The notes: generated by a model not told the origin, from the sequence alone. Counted from the first letter of the stretch, positions 26,259 through 35,716 are shown. The stretch is DNA of 64,000 nt from Scandinavium vulneris_A (GCA_046518185.1 JBKGRZ010000008.1:1-64000); one strand, 5' to 3'. Numbers and translations are program-made.

Positions 26259-27096
26259 TCTCAGCGGCTATAACTTCGCGTATCTCGACGAACAGACCAA
26301 GCGCATGATCCGCCGCGCGATCCTGAAAGCCGTCGCCATTCCAGGCTATCAGGTACCGTTCGGTGGGCGTGAAATGCCGATGCCTTACGGCTGGGGCACC
26401 GGCGGCATTCAGCTCACCGCCAGCGTGATTGGCGAAGCCGACGTGCTGAAAGTGATCGACCAGGGCGCGGATGACACCACCAACGCCGTCTCAATCCGCA
26501 ACTTTTTTAAACGTGTCACCGGGGTGAACACCACCGAACGCACAGAAGACGCAACGCTGATCCAGACCCGCCACCGGATCCCGGAAACGCCGCTGACCGA
26601 AGATCAGATCCTCATCTTCCAGGTGCCGATCCCGGAACCGCTGCGCTTTATCGAACCGCGCGAAACCGAAACCCGCACCATGCACGCCCTGGAAGAGTAC
26701 GGCGTGATGCAGGTGAAACTGTATGAAGACATCGCCCGCTTCGGCCATATCGCCACCACCTACGCCTACCCGGTAAAGGTCAACGATCGCTACGTGATGG
26801 ATCCTTCGCCCATCCCGAAATTCGATAACCCGAAAATGGACCGCATGGCCGCGTTGCAGCTGTTCGGTGCCGGACGCGAAAAACGCATCTACGCCGTGCC
26901 GCCGTACACCAAAGTGGAAAGCCTCGATTTCGACGATCACCCGTTTACGGTGCAGGCCTGGGACGAACCCTGTGCCATCTGTGGCTCGCGCCACAGCTAT
27001 CTCGATGAAGTGGTACTCGATGACACCGGCAAACGGATGTTTGTCTGCTCCGATACCGATTACTGCCGCCAACAGAGCGAGGCGTTAAGTCAATGA
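26251..27096 (+). CDS. phnJ: PhnJ, radical SAM carbon-phosphorus lyase
   Basis: This 281-aa catalytic subunit equals E. coli PhnJ. It starts at GTG (26251) inside the end of phnI. The C-terminal cluster-binding region shows EPCAICG (Cys241, Cys244) followed by FVCSDTDYC (Cys266 and Cys272). By homology the first three ligate the [4Fe-4S] cluster, and Cys272 carries the thiyl radical that breaks the C-P bond of ribose-1-phosphonate 5-phosphate. All are intact, so the operon should be catalytically competent. Confidence 0.97.
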   Translation: MANLSGYNFAYLDEQTKRMIRRAILKAVAIPGYQVPFGGREMPMPYGWGTGGIQLTASVIGEADVLKVIDQGADDTTNAVSIRNFFKRVTGVNTTERTEDATLIQTRHRIPETPLTEDQILIFQVPIPEPLRFIEPRETETRTMHALEEYGVMQVKLYEDIARFGHIATTYAYPVKVNDRYVMDPSPIPKFDNPKMDRMAALQLFGAGREKRIYAVPPYTKVESLDFDDHPFTVQAWDEPCAICGSRHSYLDEVVLDDTGKRMFVCSDTDYCRQQSEALSQ

Positions 27097-27851
27097 ATCA
27101 GCCGTTACTTTCGGTCAATAACCTGACCCATCTTTATGCGCCGGGCAAAGGCTTTAGCGACGTCTCATTTGAGCTGTGGCCGGGCGAAGTGCTGGGGATT
27201 GTCGGTGAATCCGGCTCCGGCAAAACCACCCTGCTGAAGTCTATTTCCGCGCGACTCGCACCGCAGCAGGGTGAGGTCGTGTATCAGAATCAATCGCTGT
27301 ATGGCATGTCGGAAGGCGAACGCCGCCGCCTGCTGCGCACCGAATGGGGCGTGGTGCATCAGCATCCCATGGACGGCCTACGTCGTCAGGTGTCGGCGGG
27401 TGGCAATATCGGCGAACGCCTGATGGCCACCGGCGCACGCCACTACGGCAACATCCGCGAGACCGCCTCGCAATGGCTGGAGGCGGTCGAAATCCCATCC
27501 TCGCGCATTGATGAGCTGCCCACCACCTTCTCCGGCGGGATGCAGCAGCGTCTGCAAATCGCCCGCAACCTGGTCACTCATCCGAAGCTGGTATTTATGG
27601 ACGAGCCAACCGGCGGCCTGGACGTATCGGTGCAGGCGCGCCTGCTCGACCTGCTGCGCGGCCTGGTGGTGGAACTGGATCTGGCGGTGGTAATTGTCAC
27701 CCATGATTTGGGCGTGGCGCGCCTGCTGGCGGACCGCCTGATGGTGATGAAAGCCGGTCAGGTGGTGGAAAGTGGATTAACCGACCGTGTGCTCGACGAT
27801 CCGCTTCATCCGTACACCCAACTGCTGGTCTCCTCCGTTTTGCAGAACTGA
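27093..27851 (+). CDS. phnK: PhnK, ABC-type ATPase of the C-P lyase complex
   Basis: This 252-aa nucleotide-binding protein has Walker A GESGSGKTTL (~36-45), signature FSGGMQQRLQIARNL, Walker B LVFMDEPTGGLD and an H-loop VTHD. Despite resembling dipeptide importer ATPases it has no transport partner; in E. coli it docks on the PhnJ side of the core complex. It overlaps phnJ by 4 bp. A REP element separates it from phnL. Confidence 0.95.
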   Translation: MNQPLLSVNNLTHLYAPGKGFSDVSFELWPGEVLGIVGESGSGKTTLLKSISARLAPQQGEVVYQNQSLYGMSEGERRRLLRTEWGVVHQHPMDGLRRQVSAGGNIGERLMATGARHYGNIRETASQWLEAVEIPSSRIDELPTTFSGGMQQRLQIARNLVTHPKLVFMDEPTGGLDVSVQARLLDLLRGLVVELDLAVVIVTHDLGVARLLADRLMVMKAGQVVESGLTDRVLDDPLHPYTQLLVSSVLQN

Positions 27852-27856
27852 CTTTT

Positions 27857-27908
27857 GCCTGATGGCGCACATGAGTAGGCCGGATAAGGCGCCAGCCGCC
27901 ATCCGGCA
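27857..27908. repeat. REP/BIME element between phnK and phnL
   Basis: GCCTGATGGCG at 27857 and the complementary CGCCATCCGGCA ending at 27908 surround TAGGCCGGATAAGGCG, the standard enterobacterial REP pair. Lying inside the operon, it can affect mRNA stability or uncouple phnK from phnL. Confidence 0.85.
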
Positions 27909-27928
27909 ATCATAAATAAGAGGCCAAA

Positions 27929-28609
27929 ATGATTCGCGTTGAAAACCTGAGTAAAACCTTCGTCCTGCATCACCAAAACGGGATCAACCTGCCGGTGCTC
28001 TACAAAGCCTCGCTAACGGTCAACGCCGGAGAGTGCGTGGTGCTTCACGGCCATTCGGGCAGCGGAAAATCGACCCTGCTGCGCTCGTTGTATGCCAATT
28101 ACCTGCCCGATGAAGGTCACATCCACATCAAGCACAACGACGAATGGGTGGACTTAGTCACCGCCCCGGCGCGCAAAGTGCTGGAAGTGCGCAAAGGCAC
28201 CATCGGCTGGGTCAGCCAGTTTCTGCGGGTGATCCCCCGCATTTCAGCCCTCGACGTGGTGATGCAGCCGCTGCTCGATTTAGGCGTGCCGAAGGAAACG
28301 TGCCGCGCGAAAGCCGCCAGCCTGCTCACGCGTCTCAACGTGCCGGAGCGCCTGTGGCACCTTGCGCCGTCGACCTTTTCCGGCGGCGAACAGCAGCGGG
28401 TGAACATCGCCCGCGGCTTCGTGGTCGACTACCCGATTCTGCTACTGGACGAACCCACCGCCTCGCTGGATGCCAAAAACAGCGCCGCCGTGGTTGAGCT
28501 TATCGACGAAGCCAAAGCGCGCGGCGCGGCCATCGTCGGCATTTTCCATGATCACGCGGTGCGCAGTCGCGTCGCCGACCGTCTCCACCCGATGGGAACC
28601 GCAGCATGA
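27929..28609 (+). CDS. phnL: PhnL, ABC-type ATPase of the phosphonate pathway
   Basis: This 226-aa ATPase has Walker A GHSGSGKSTL, signature FSGGEQQRVNIARGF, Walker B ILLLDEPTASLD and an H-loop FHDH. It resembles LolD/MacB-type ATPases but has no permease here. Together with PhnGHI it supports formation of the phosphonate ribonucleotide. It follows a 77-bp REP-containing gap and overlaps phnM by 4 bp. Confidence 0.95.
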   Translation: MIRVENLSKTFVLHHQNGINLPVLYKASLTVNAGECVVLHGHSGSGKSTLLRSLYANYLPDEGHIHIKHNDEWVDLVTAPARKVLEVRKGTIGWVSQFLRVIPRISALDVVMQPLLDLGVPKETCRAKAASLLTRLNVPERLWHLAPSTFSGGEQQRVNIARGFVVDYPILLLDEPTASLDAKNSAAVVELIDEAKARGAAIVGIFHDHAVRSRVADRLHPMGTAA

Positions 28610-29742
28610 TTATCAACAACGTGAAGTTAGTGCTTGAAGATGAAGTGGTTCACGGCTCGGTCGACGTACAGGACGGCATTATCCGCACCTTCGCCGAAAC
28701 CCAGAGCCAAAGCCCGCAGGCGATGGACGGCGAAGGCGGCTGGCTGCTGCCGGGCTTGATCGAGCTGCACACCGATAATCTGGATAAATTCTTCACCCCG
28801 CGCCCGAAAGTCGACTGGCCCGCGCATTCGGCAATGAGCAGCCACGACGCGCTGATGGTCGCCAGCGGCATCACTACCGTGCTGGACGCGGTGGCGATAG
28901 GCGATGTGCGGGACGGCGGCGACCGGCTGGAAAATTTAGAGAAGATGATCAACGCCATTGAAGACACGCAAAAGCGCGGCCTGAACCGAGCCGAGCACCG
29001 ACTGCATCTGCGCTGCGAACTGCCGCACTTCACCACCCTGCCGCTGTTCGAGAAGCTGGTTGACCGCGAACTGGTGTCACTGGTGTCGCTGATGGATCAC
29101 TCCCCGGGCCAGCGTCAATACGCAGACCGTTCCAAATATCGCGAGTATTATCAGGGCAAATATCATCTGACCGATGAGCAGATGGTTCGTTTTGAAGAAG
29201 ATCAGCTTCAGCTTGCCGCCGAATGGTCGCAGCCTAACCGATTGGCGATTTCTGCGGCCTGCCGGGCGCGTGATATCGCGCTCGCCAGCCACGATGATGC
29301 TACCCATGCGCACGTGGTCGAATCCCATGACATTGGCAGCGTGATCGCCGAGTTTCCCACCACCTTCGACGCGGCGGAGTCCTCACGTGAGCATGGCATG
29401 AATGTGCTGATGGGCGCGCCGAACATCGTGCGCGGTGGGTCGCACTCCGGCAACGTGGCGGCGCATGAGCTGGCCTCACGCGGGCTGCTGGATATCCTCT
29501 CCTCCGACTATTATCCCGCCAGCCTGCTCGACGCCGCGTTTCGCATTGCCGACGACGCCCGCAATGCCTACAGCCTGCCGCAGGCCATTCATCTGGTGAC
29601 GCGCAACCCGGCCCGGGCGCTGAATCTGAGCGACCGGGGAACGATTGCAGAAGGCAAACGTGCCGATCTGGTGCTGGCTCATCGCAAAGGTGACCACGTC
29701 CACATCGACCACGTCTGGCGCCAGGGCAAGAGGGTCTTCTGA
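28606..29742 (+). CDS. phnM: PhnM, triphosphate-ribose phosphonate diphosphohydrolase
   Basis: This 378-aa member of the amidohydrolase superfamily has the metal-binding HTDN motif in LPGLIELHTDNLDKF, a further metal-site region ALASHDDATHAHV, and a catalytic ILSSDYYP segment. It releases pyrophosphate from ribose-1-phosphonate 5-triphosphate to yield the substrate of PhnJ. It shares one base with phnN (TGATG). Confidence 0.95.
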   Translation: MIINNVKLVLEDEVVHGSVDVQDGIIRTFAETQSQSPQAMDGEGGWLLPGLIELHTDNLDKFFTPRPKVDWPAHSAMSSHDALMVASGITTVLDAVAIGDVRDGGDRLENLEKMINAIEDTQKRGLNRAEHRLHLRCELPHFTTLPLFEKLVDRELVSLVSLMDHSPGQRQYADRSKYREYYQGKYHLTDEQMVRFEEDQLQLAAEWSQPNRLAISAACRARDIALASHDDATHAHVVESHDIGSVIAEFPTTFDAAESSREHGMNVLMGAPNIVRGGSHSGNVAAHELASRGLLDILSSDYYPASLLDAAFRIADDARNAYSLPQAIHLVTRNPARALNLSDRGTIAEGKRADLVLAHRKGDHVHIDHVWRQGKRVF

Positions 29743-30308
29743 TGACGGGACGGCTTATCTGGTTAGTCGGCCCCTCCGGGTCCGGGAAGGACAGTCTGCT
29801 GGCGGCATTACGTCAGCAGGAACACGCGCAGATGCTGGTTGCGCATCGCTACATCACCCGCCCGGCCAGCGCGGGCAGTGAAAACCATATCGCCCTGAGC
29901 GAACACGAATTTTTCACCCGCGCCGAGCGCCAGCTGTTCGCCCTGAGCTGGCATGCCAACAATCTTTATTACGGGGTGGGGATCGAAATCGACGTCTGGC
30001 TGCACGCGGGTTTTGACGTAGTGGTCAACGGTTCACGCGCCCATTTAGCGCAAACCAAAGCCCGCTATGGCGCGGCTTTACTCCCCGTGTGTTTGCAGGT
30101 CTCGCCCGACGTGTTGCGTCAACGTCTGCAACAGCGCGGGCGTGAAACGGAGCAGGAGATAGAGCAGCGTCTGGACCGGGCCGCGCGCTATACGCTCAGC
30201 GACTGTTTAACGCTGAACAACGACGGCAGTCTGCTACAGTCTGTGGAGACCTTTTTGCGCCTGATACGCGCCCACGGCAACCAGAAAGAGAGCCAGCATG
30301 CCCTGTGA
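29742..30308 (+). CDS. phnN: PhnN, ribose 1,5-bisphosphate phosphokinase
   Basis: This 188-aa P-loop kinase has GPSGSGKDSLL near residue 9. It is guanylate-kinase-like, with a RYITRPASAG segment in the substrate lid. It turns ribose 1,5-bisphosphate, released after PhnP, into PRPP with ATP, so the ribose scaffold of the C-P lyase reaction is recycled into nucleotide metabolism. Its 3' end overlaps phnO by 11 bp. Confidence 0.94.
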   Translation: MTGRLIWLVGPSGSGKDSLLAALRQQEHAQMLVAHRYITRPASAGSENHIALSEHEFFTRAERQLFALSWHANNLYYGVGIEIDVWLHAGFDVVVNGSRAHLAQTKARYGAALLPVCLQVSPDVLRQRLQQRGRETEQEIEQRLDRAARYTLSDCLTLNNDGSLLQSVETFLRLIRAHGNQKESQHAL

Positions 30309-30729
30309 ACTTCGCCGCGCCACCCTCGATGACACCGATGCGGTGTACGGCCTTATCTGTGAACTGAAGCAGAAAGCGTACGACAGACAGACCTTCGCGG
30401 CGGGTTTTGCCGCGAATCTTAACCATCCGAGCCAGCGCTATCAGCTGGCGTGGGTCAACGGGGAAGTCGTCGGGCTTATCGGCCTGCAAGTGATGTTCCC
30501 GCTGAACCTGAACTGCTGGATTGGGGAAATTCAGGAGCTGGTAATTCTGCCGCAGATGCGCGGAATGAATATCGGCCAGCAGTTGTTGAGGTGGGCGGAA
30601 GACGAAGCCCGCCGCAGCGGCGCGAGCCTGATGGAGCTGTCCAGCGGAAAAGTCCGCACCGACGCGCACCGTTTTTACCTGCGCGAAGGTTATCAGCAGA
30701 GCCATTTCCGTTTCAAAAAGCCCCTGTAA
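30298..30729 (+). CDS. phnO: PhnO, GNAT aminoalkylphosphonate N-acetyltransferase
   Basis: This 143-aa GNAT-fold protein (E. coli 144 aa) has the acetyl-CoA-binding segment PQMRGMNIGQQLL (Q/R-x-x-G-x-G/A-like) and a C-terminal RFYLREGYQQSHFRF typical of PhnO. It acetylates aminoalkylphosphonates, which widens the substrates usable by C-P lyase and detoxifies 1-aminoalkylphosphonates. It starts within the end of phnN. Confidence 0.92.
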   Translation: MPCELRRATLDDTDAVYGLICELKQKAYDRQTFAAGFAANLNHPSQRYQLAWVNGEVVGLIGLQVMFPLNLNCWIGEIQELVILPQMRGMNIGQQLLRWAEDEARRSGASLMELSSGKVRTDAHRFYLREGYQQSHFRFKKPL

Positions 30730-30776
30730 ACCCGGCAAACGCAGTGCCGCCGGGCAGTCTGACTGAGGAATGAAAG

Positions 30777-31535
30777 ATGAGCCTGACCCTACGCTTAACC
30801 GGCACCGGCGGCGCACAGCTGGTGCCGGTCTTTGGCTGCGACTGCGCGGCGTGCCGTCGGGCGCGGCAGGACGAATCCCATCGCCGACGCCCGTGCAGCG
30901 CAGAGGTACGTTATAACGACGCGGTCACCCTGCTGGATGCAGGCATTCCCGACCTGATGGACCACTATCCCGCCGGTAGCTTCCGCCAGTTTTTACTCAC
31001 CCATTACCATATGGATCACGTCCAGGGCCTGTTCCCGTTGCGTTGGGGCGTGGGTGAAAAAATCCCGGTCTACGGGCCGCCGGATGAACAGGGCTGCGAT
31101 GATTTATTCAAACATCCGGGCCTGCTCGATTTCAGCCATACCGTCGAGCCGTTCGTGGCCTTCGACCTGCAAGGCCTCCGGGTCACGCCGCTGCCGCTGA
31201 TTCATTCAAAACTCACCTTCGGCTACCTGCTGGAGTCGGCACACAGCCGGGTGGCGTGGCTGTCAGACACCGCCGGGCTGCCGGAAAAAACGCTGAAATT
31301 TCTGCTGAACAATCATCCGCAGGTGATGGTAATCGACTGTAGCCACGAACCCAAGGCGCAAACTCCGCGTAACCATGGCGATCTGAACGCCGTGCTGGCG
31401 ATCAACGCGATCGTGGGCTGCCCGCGGGTTATCCTGACCCATATCAGCCATCAGTTTGACCTGTGGTTAATGGAAAACTCACTGCCGGAAGGTGTTGAAG
31501 CGGGCTACGACGGGATGACGATCGGGCTGGGTTAA
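30777..31535 (+). CDS. phnP: PhnP, cyclic ribose phosphodiesterase
   Basis: This 252-aa metallo-beta-lactamase-fold protein equals E. coli PhnP. It has a structural Cys cluster CDCAACRRARQ (~21-31) and the di-metal motif THYHMDH followed by conserved His/Asp residues (WLSDTAG, DCSHEP, THISH). It opens the 5-phospho-ribose 1,2-cyclic phosphate made by PhnJ to ribose 1,5-bisphosphate for PhnN. It lies 47 bp after phnO. Confidence 0.96.
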   Translation: MSLTLRLTGTGGAQLVPVFGCDCAACRRARQDESHRRRPCSAEVRYNDAVTLLDAGIPDLMDHYPAGSFRQFLLTHYHMDHVQGLFPLRWGVGEKIPVYGPPDEQGCDDLFKHPGLLDFSHTVEPFVAFDLQGLRVTPLPLIHSKLTFGYLLESAHSRVAWLSDTAGLPEKTLKFLLNNHPQVMVIDCSHEPKAQTPRNHGDLNAVLAINAIVGCPRVILTHISHQFDLWLMENSLPEGVEAGYDGMTIGLG

Positions 31536-31556
31536 CGCCCGGCTTCTGACCGGGCG
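31536..31556. terminator. Hairpin between phnP and the convergent cupin gene
   Basis: CGCCCGG (31536-31542) pairs with CCGGGCG (31550-31556), directly after the phnP stop. There is no strong T tract, so it may act as a weak bidirectional terminator. Confidence 0.5.
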
Positions 31557-31563
31557 GGTAGAA

Positions 31564-31893
31564 TTACTTCGCTAGTTTGGCGATCAGATCCTGACGCGAC
31601 GGCGACCAGGCCGACAGCACCACCCCCGGCGCATCCGGGTGGCAGGTAATATTGTGCGGCTGATTAGGCGGAACGCGCATCGCTTCCCCGGTACGCAGCG
31701 TGGTTACCTCGCCATCACACATAAAATCCAGTACGCCGCTCACCACATAGTTCACTTCTTCGTGGGGATGTTGGTGGATGCTCGCCACGGCTCCCGCAGG
31801 CAGCGCCACCTCAGCCACCGTTAACTCATCGCTGTTGCTGAGGATCTGAATACTCACATCACCAAATTGCAGCGTATTTTCCTGTTTGCTCAT
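31564..31893 (-). CDS. Small single-domain cupin protein
   Basis: This 109-aa protein has a complete RmlC-type cupin core. The metal motif is HQHPHEEVNYVVSG (His-x-His-x5-Glu-like), and a second His appears in PPNQPHNITCH. Such small cupins may bind metal and act as dioxygenases, isomerases or sensors; the sequence does not reveal which. It is a lone gene facing phnP, and no linked enzyme is apparent. Confidence 0.75.
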   Translation of the reverse strand: MSKQENTLQFGDVSIQILSNSDELTVAEVALPAGAVASIHQHPHEEVNYVVSGVLDFMCDGEVTTLRTGEAMRVPPNQPHNITCHPDAPGVVLSAWSPSRQDLIAKLAK

Positions 31894-32084
31894 TGTTATA
31901 CCGTCCTGTCGTTATATATTGTGTTGTTTGACTTGTACTTCTGATGGCATTCAATATTTTATTGACTGCGGAAAAATATCCGTACTGGGTTTTGTAGATA
32001 ACGCTACGCAGCAGGTATTAAAAAAGAACTGTGATATGGCACACGGGATATATCACAGTCCAAGGCTCACCCAGGGAAAAGTCG

Positions 32085-32357
32085 TTATTTATAGATTATC
32101 GCTGTTGCCCTGACGTCGTTGCTCATTCCGGCACGTTCTAGAGAAGTAATATGGTAATACCCGGCCCCTTTCTGATCGGCCTCTTTGCTCAGTGCCGTCA
32201 TCGCTTCTTCAAAGGTGCCATTTTTGACATTTACCGAGATATTGCCGATTTTCTCGTTCATATTCGCCATTTCAGTGTCACGAATTTCGGTTGCCGCAAA
32301 TGACAGCGTGCTCACAGACATCAGTGCTGCAAAAGCGATTTTTTTATTCATGATCAT
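32085..32357 (-). CDS. DUF1471 (YhcN/BhsA-type) periplasmic protein
   Basis: This 90-aa protein has a signal peptide (MNKKIAFAALMSVSTLSFA). The mature domain is ~65 aa and ends in SNDVRATAIIYK, the hallmark of DUF1471 proteins such as BhsA, McbA and YhcN, which respond to stress and affect biofilm or envelope properties. The first ATG (32357) has AGGA about 8 nt upstream; starting at the ATG at 32351 would drop two residues. It is monocistronic and followed by A+T-rich DNA. Confidence 0.85.
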   Translation of the reverse strand: MIMNKKIAFAALMSVSTLSFAATEIRDTEMANMNEKIGNISVNVKNGTFEEAMTALSKEADQKGAGYYHITSLERAGMSNDVRATAIIYK

Positions 32358-32573
32358 GTTTACCGTCCTGTAATTTCGATTGTGACAGAGGCTTCATTAC
32401 CCGCTATGCCTAATCAACACTAATTAAGCACTTCGTTTTTTGTATCACAAAAGATTAAACAAAACATAACATAAAATTTAATATTTACTTTTAAACAAAA
32501 CAATAATTACAGCACTGGCGCGGATATGAAAGTCATTTAACTTGATGATAGATAAAACCTCTAAAATCCATTC

Positions 32574-32903
32574 ATGACTTCGTCTACATTGTGTGAAATA
32601 GTCACTAGAGGAGCACCAGATAAATATAACTACGGATATAGAATAACGCCTATGATTATTACCGTACTAATAATACCTTTATCTCTGCCAACGTTGTTTC
32701 TCACTCTGTTTTACTCTCTGTCGCAGTGGCGCTGGCTACTGTCGATAACCCATTTAGCGCCCCTCCGACACTGGCAACACTTTTCAGCGGAAATTTGTCT
32801 GACCGTGCTGCTGACGCTGGCTGTCATTAGCCTGCTATCCACCGTGTTGACTGGGCTACTGGTAATGTTGCTCAATACGAAGATCCCTGCAGCAAAAAGA
32901 TAG
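32574..32903 (+). CDS. Hypothetical small membrane protein
   Basis: This 109-aa open frame contains two hydrophobic helices (MIITVLIIPLSLPTLFLTLF and CLTVLLTLAVISLLSTVLTG) separated by a short basic loop, suggesting two TM segments. No clear ribosome-binding site precedes the ATG at 32574, and the internal ATG at 32652 would give an 83-aa protein keeping both helices. No family was recognised. Its composition is A+T-richer than that of the neighbouring phn genes. Confidence 0.4.
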   Translation: MTSSTLCEIVTRGAPDKYNYGYRITPMIITVLIIPLSLPTLFLTLFYSLSQWRWLLSITHLAPLRHWQHFSAEICLTVLLTLAVISLLSTVLTGLLVMLLNTKIPAAKR

Positions 32904-32966
32904 CGACGCCGGTAATCATGATTGTCATAGAACAAGCCCCGACTGTTGCGGGGCTTGCCGTGACGT

Positions 32967-35597
32967 TTACTTCTTCGCTTTATCGACTGCCCGGTTGTTT
33001 TCAAAGGCAACCGGATGTTGACGGTAGGCTTTGAGTCGCGGACGCATCCAGCTACTGCTGTTATTGTTGACCGCACTCACCACCCCGGTGGTGGCCCCGC
33101 CGCCGACCTGCACGTGGAAAATACCGCGCGCCGGGAAGTCCTGATATTTCGGCTGCGAGACATCGAACGCGTGTCGGTTAAACAGCTCGCGCGCCGTATG
33201 GCCCATCATCGCGGCATGTACATCGAGGAAGTTGAGGTTGAGCAGCTTCTCATTAATGGCCTCGACCGAATCACCAATCTCCGGGTGGCCCATCAGATAG
33301 CTACCGCCGGTGCCCCAGAACTGTGCTTCCATCTCGCCTACCTGCTCGTCCTTAGTTGCCAGACGGCTGGCCGGGATCTGCCACGGCATAACCGGTTTGC
33401 GCAAATGGCGACTCAGCGATGCACAGAAATCAAAGGTGCGATCCCACTCGTTTGGCGAATAGCAATAGCCGTTGTTAAAGGCGCGGCCCGTGAAGTCATC
33501 GGCTTCATAGCGGTCAGCAGCCATAAAATCAGCGCCTTTTGCTATCGCAGTTTGGCCATTCGCCTGCTGATATTCGGTGTCCTCAAAAACGCCAACCAGC
33601 AGCGCGTAATCAGCGCTCAGTTTACCCGCCAGTTCTGGGGTGATGGTCATTTTTTTATGCTGACCGTCGGTGGCATCGAACACATCATCGTAGCTAAAGT
33701 CGTTGTAGACCCACTGCGAACCGCCGACGCTCCACAGGTTAATCTGCCAACCGAGCACGACGTCCGGCGCCACTACGCGAACCAGCCAGTTCACCGCTTT
33801 AATGTAGCCTTTCAGCGTGTCGGTGATCCCCGCCGGGATCGCCACGTTCACACCATGATGAGCCATGGCATCAGACAACGGCTTGCGCACCGGAATCGGG
33901 TAGGTCGGCGCATAGCCGTACTTCTGACATTCGCCCAGATAATCCGGGTTGACGATATAGCCCGCCGGAACCGGATGGGCCGCATCCTGGGTCGCCTGAG
34001 CCATTTTCAGCGACTGAATAAAGTTGGCGAAGCTGTACTGATGGCGAACCGGATCTTTGATGATGTTCGGTACATCCCCCAACGACAGGTTACAGGTGTA
34101 AGACACCATGAACGGGATCACCGTATCGCTGGTTTTGGCGGAGACATTACGCGCCATTTCAATAATTTTAGACGTTGGTTCTTTGGCCGGATCGAGATAC
34201 CCGCCCGCATCACCCATGCCGTCATCACCGGAATATTTAAATACCGAGGTCACGCGCGCTTCGGCTAAGTCATCCACGTTGCTCGGCGACATATCCGCGC
34301 AGCCACCAAAGGTCAGGTAGTCCGGGAAACCTTTAACCTGCAGATTGGCCCCTTCGACGATATTCACGTTCAGCTGGACCGGGGTATTAGCCTTCACCAC
34401 CAGCGGATTCGGGCTGACATCCACATAATATACCGTGCCATTGTTGACGAATGAGCCCGTTTCAATGGTGTAGGTATCCGGGATCAGCGCCACGGTTTGT
34501 GGGGAGATTGCCTGCATCGCCGGAATATTATCGAACGCATAGCGGCGTGGGGTAGCCGCGCCATTGCTGAGGTGTAAATCAAAGGTGGTCGACAACGCTT
34601 TCTCCGCGCTGACGTGTAGGGTGAGCTTCGCAGCCCCGGTTAATGATTCATTAGTCTGATGAACCTGCGCCCGGGTCAGTTTTACCTCGTGATATTGACC
34701 GTTGAGCTGGCCGGATAATTCATCAAAGGTGTAAGCCACATTATTGAGTTTGAGCGCGCGGGCTTGCAGGGCGAAACGGCCCGTCGCCGGACGTTGCTCA
34801 AGACGCAGCGTCTCGCCGGTACGCAGGGAGAGGCGCTGTGTTTCAACCCCATTTTCCAGGTACGACAGCTGCAAGGCTTCGTTTTGCAGGCCTGGAATAT
34901 CATCCAGACTAATAACAACGTCCAGGGTAGAGCTGTGCTGAACTGCACCAAAGGTGACATTGAGCGGCGTTTGGGCCCCTTTGTTAATCACGACTTCTTT
35001 AAGGTCCACATTGACCGGCGCACGCAGCGTACCGTCTTCTGTTTTTAAATCGCTGACCGCAACACGGTACGTGCCCGCAGGCAGCGAAACGGTCGACTGG
35101 CCCGGTTTCAGGGTCAGGTACTCACTTTTATCGCCGCGCGTCAGGATAAGTTCCGCTGAAGACTGCTCCAGACCCGCAGGCAGCTGCGCACATTTGACCA
35201 CCAGGGAACCGGTCACGTTAGGCTCTTCATCCGCCGCCGCCGAGAAGGTGTTGCTGAAGGTCGACCAGTCCGGGGCGGTATCGGAAGACTTATTCAGCCC
35301 CATATGGATATTGGTGATGGCGCTGCCGATAGGCTGTCCGTCAGTGGGTACCAGCGTGACTTTGATATCAAAAATGCCATTGCTGATCTCGCTTGATTCT
35401 ACTTGTGAATCGAAGGCATACCACGGATCGGAGGATACCGTAATATCACCAGAGGTCATTTTTCCTGGCGCCGTAAATTGTAATACCAGTTTTTTATTGA
35501 TATTGGCCTTATCGCCAGACAGGGTTTTCAAATCCTTAATTTCAACAGTGGGGTACCAGCTGTCATTATTAATTTGCAGAGTAAAGTTAAGTTGCAT
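32967..35597 (-). CDS. Large protein with repeated beta domains and a C-terminal enzyme-like domain
   Basis: This 876-aa protein has no signal peptide or TM helix; it begins MQLNFTLQINNDSWYPTVEI. The first ~110 residues resemble a carbohydrate-binding-type beta sandwich. Three tandem ~90-residue units follow (about 125-410), each built as hydrophobic strand, L-x-LSNG/TRGD turn, then LPAGTYRV- or LIPDTYTIE-like strand, as in prealbumin/Ig-like folds. From ~415 the protein changes to a conserved globular region with aromatic-rich motifs (VVLGWQINLWSVGGSQWVYND, a Cys pair, RKPVMPWQIPASRL, WGTGGSYLMGHPE), which suggests a TIM-barrel-like glycoside-hydrolase or related enzyme. I do not recognise a named family. 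Export would need a non-Sec route. Its terminator-flanked single-gene setting gives no pathway clue. Confidence 0.65.
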   Translation of the reverse strand: MQLNFTLQINNDSWYPTVEIKDLKTLSGDKANINKKLVLQFTAPGKMTSGDITVSSDPWYAFDSQVESSEISNGIFDIKVTLVPTDGQPIGSAITNIHMGLNKSSDTAPDWSTFSNTFSAAADEEPNVTGSLVVKCAQLPAGLEQSSAELILTRGDKSEYLTLKPGQSTVSLPAGTYRVAVSDLKTEDGTLRAPVNVDLKEVVINKGAQTPLNVTFGAVQHSSTLDVVISLDDIPGLQNEALQLSYLENGVETQRLSLRTGETLRLEQRPATGRFALQARALKLNNVAYTFDELSGQLNGQYHEVKLTRAQVHQTNESLTGAAKLTLHVSAEKALSTTFDLHLSNGAATPRRYAFDNIPAMQAISPQTVALIPDTYTIETGSFVNNGTVYYVDVSPNPLVVKANTPVQLNVNIVEGANLQVKGFPDYLTFGGCADMSPSNVDDLAEARVTSVFKYSGDDGMGDAGGYLDPAKEPTSKIIEMARNVSAKTSDTVIPFMVSYTCNLSLGDVPNIIKDPVRHQYSFANFIQSLKMAQATQDAAHPVPAGYIVNPDYLGECQKYGYAPTYPIPVRKPLSDAMAHHGVNVAIPAGITDTLKGYIKAVNWLVRVVAPDVVLGWQINLWSVGGSQWVYNDFSYDDVFDATDGQHKKMTITPELAGKLSADYALLVGVFEDTEYQQANGQTAIAKGADFMAADRYEADDFTGRAFNNGYCYSPNEWDRTFDFCASLSRHLRKPVMPWQIPASRLATKDEQVGEMEAQFWGTGGSYLMGHPEIGDSVEAINEKLLNLNFLDVHAAMMGHTARELFNRHAFDVSQPKYQDFPARGIFHVQVGGGATTGVVSAVNNNSSSWMRPRLKAYRQHPVAFENNRAVDKAKK

Positions 35598-35716
35598 GAT
35601 ATACCTTCGTTTAGAGAGTTAGACGTTGGGTGCTACAGCCATTCCGTATTGTCTCCGGCGGCTTGATAGCAAATATCTTATTAACGAAGGTGGGGGATGT
35701 AATGTCATTAACTATC

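Noticed and set aside
33015..34268. 417-aa plus-strand open frame
   Set aside because: It is exactly antisense to the 876-aa gene, lacks a ribosome-binding site and shows no domain; G+C-rich genes often produce such mirror frames.
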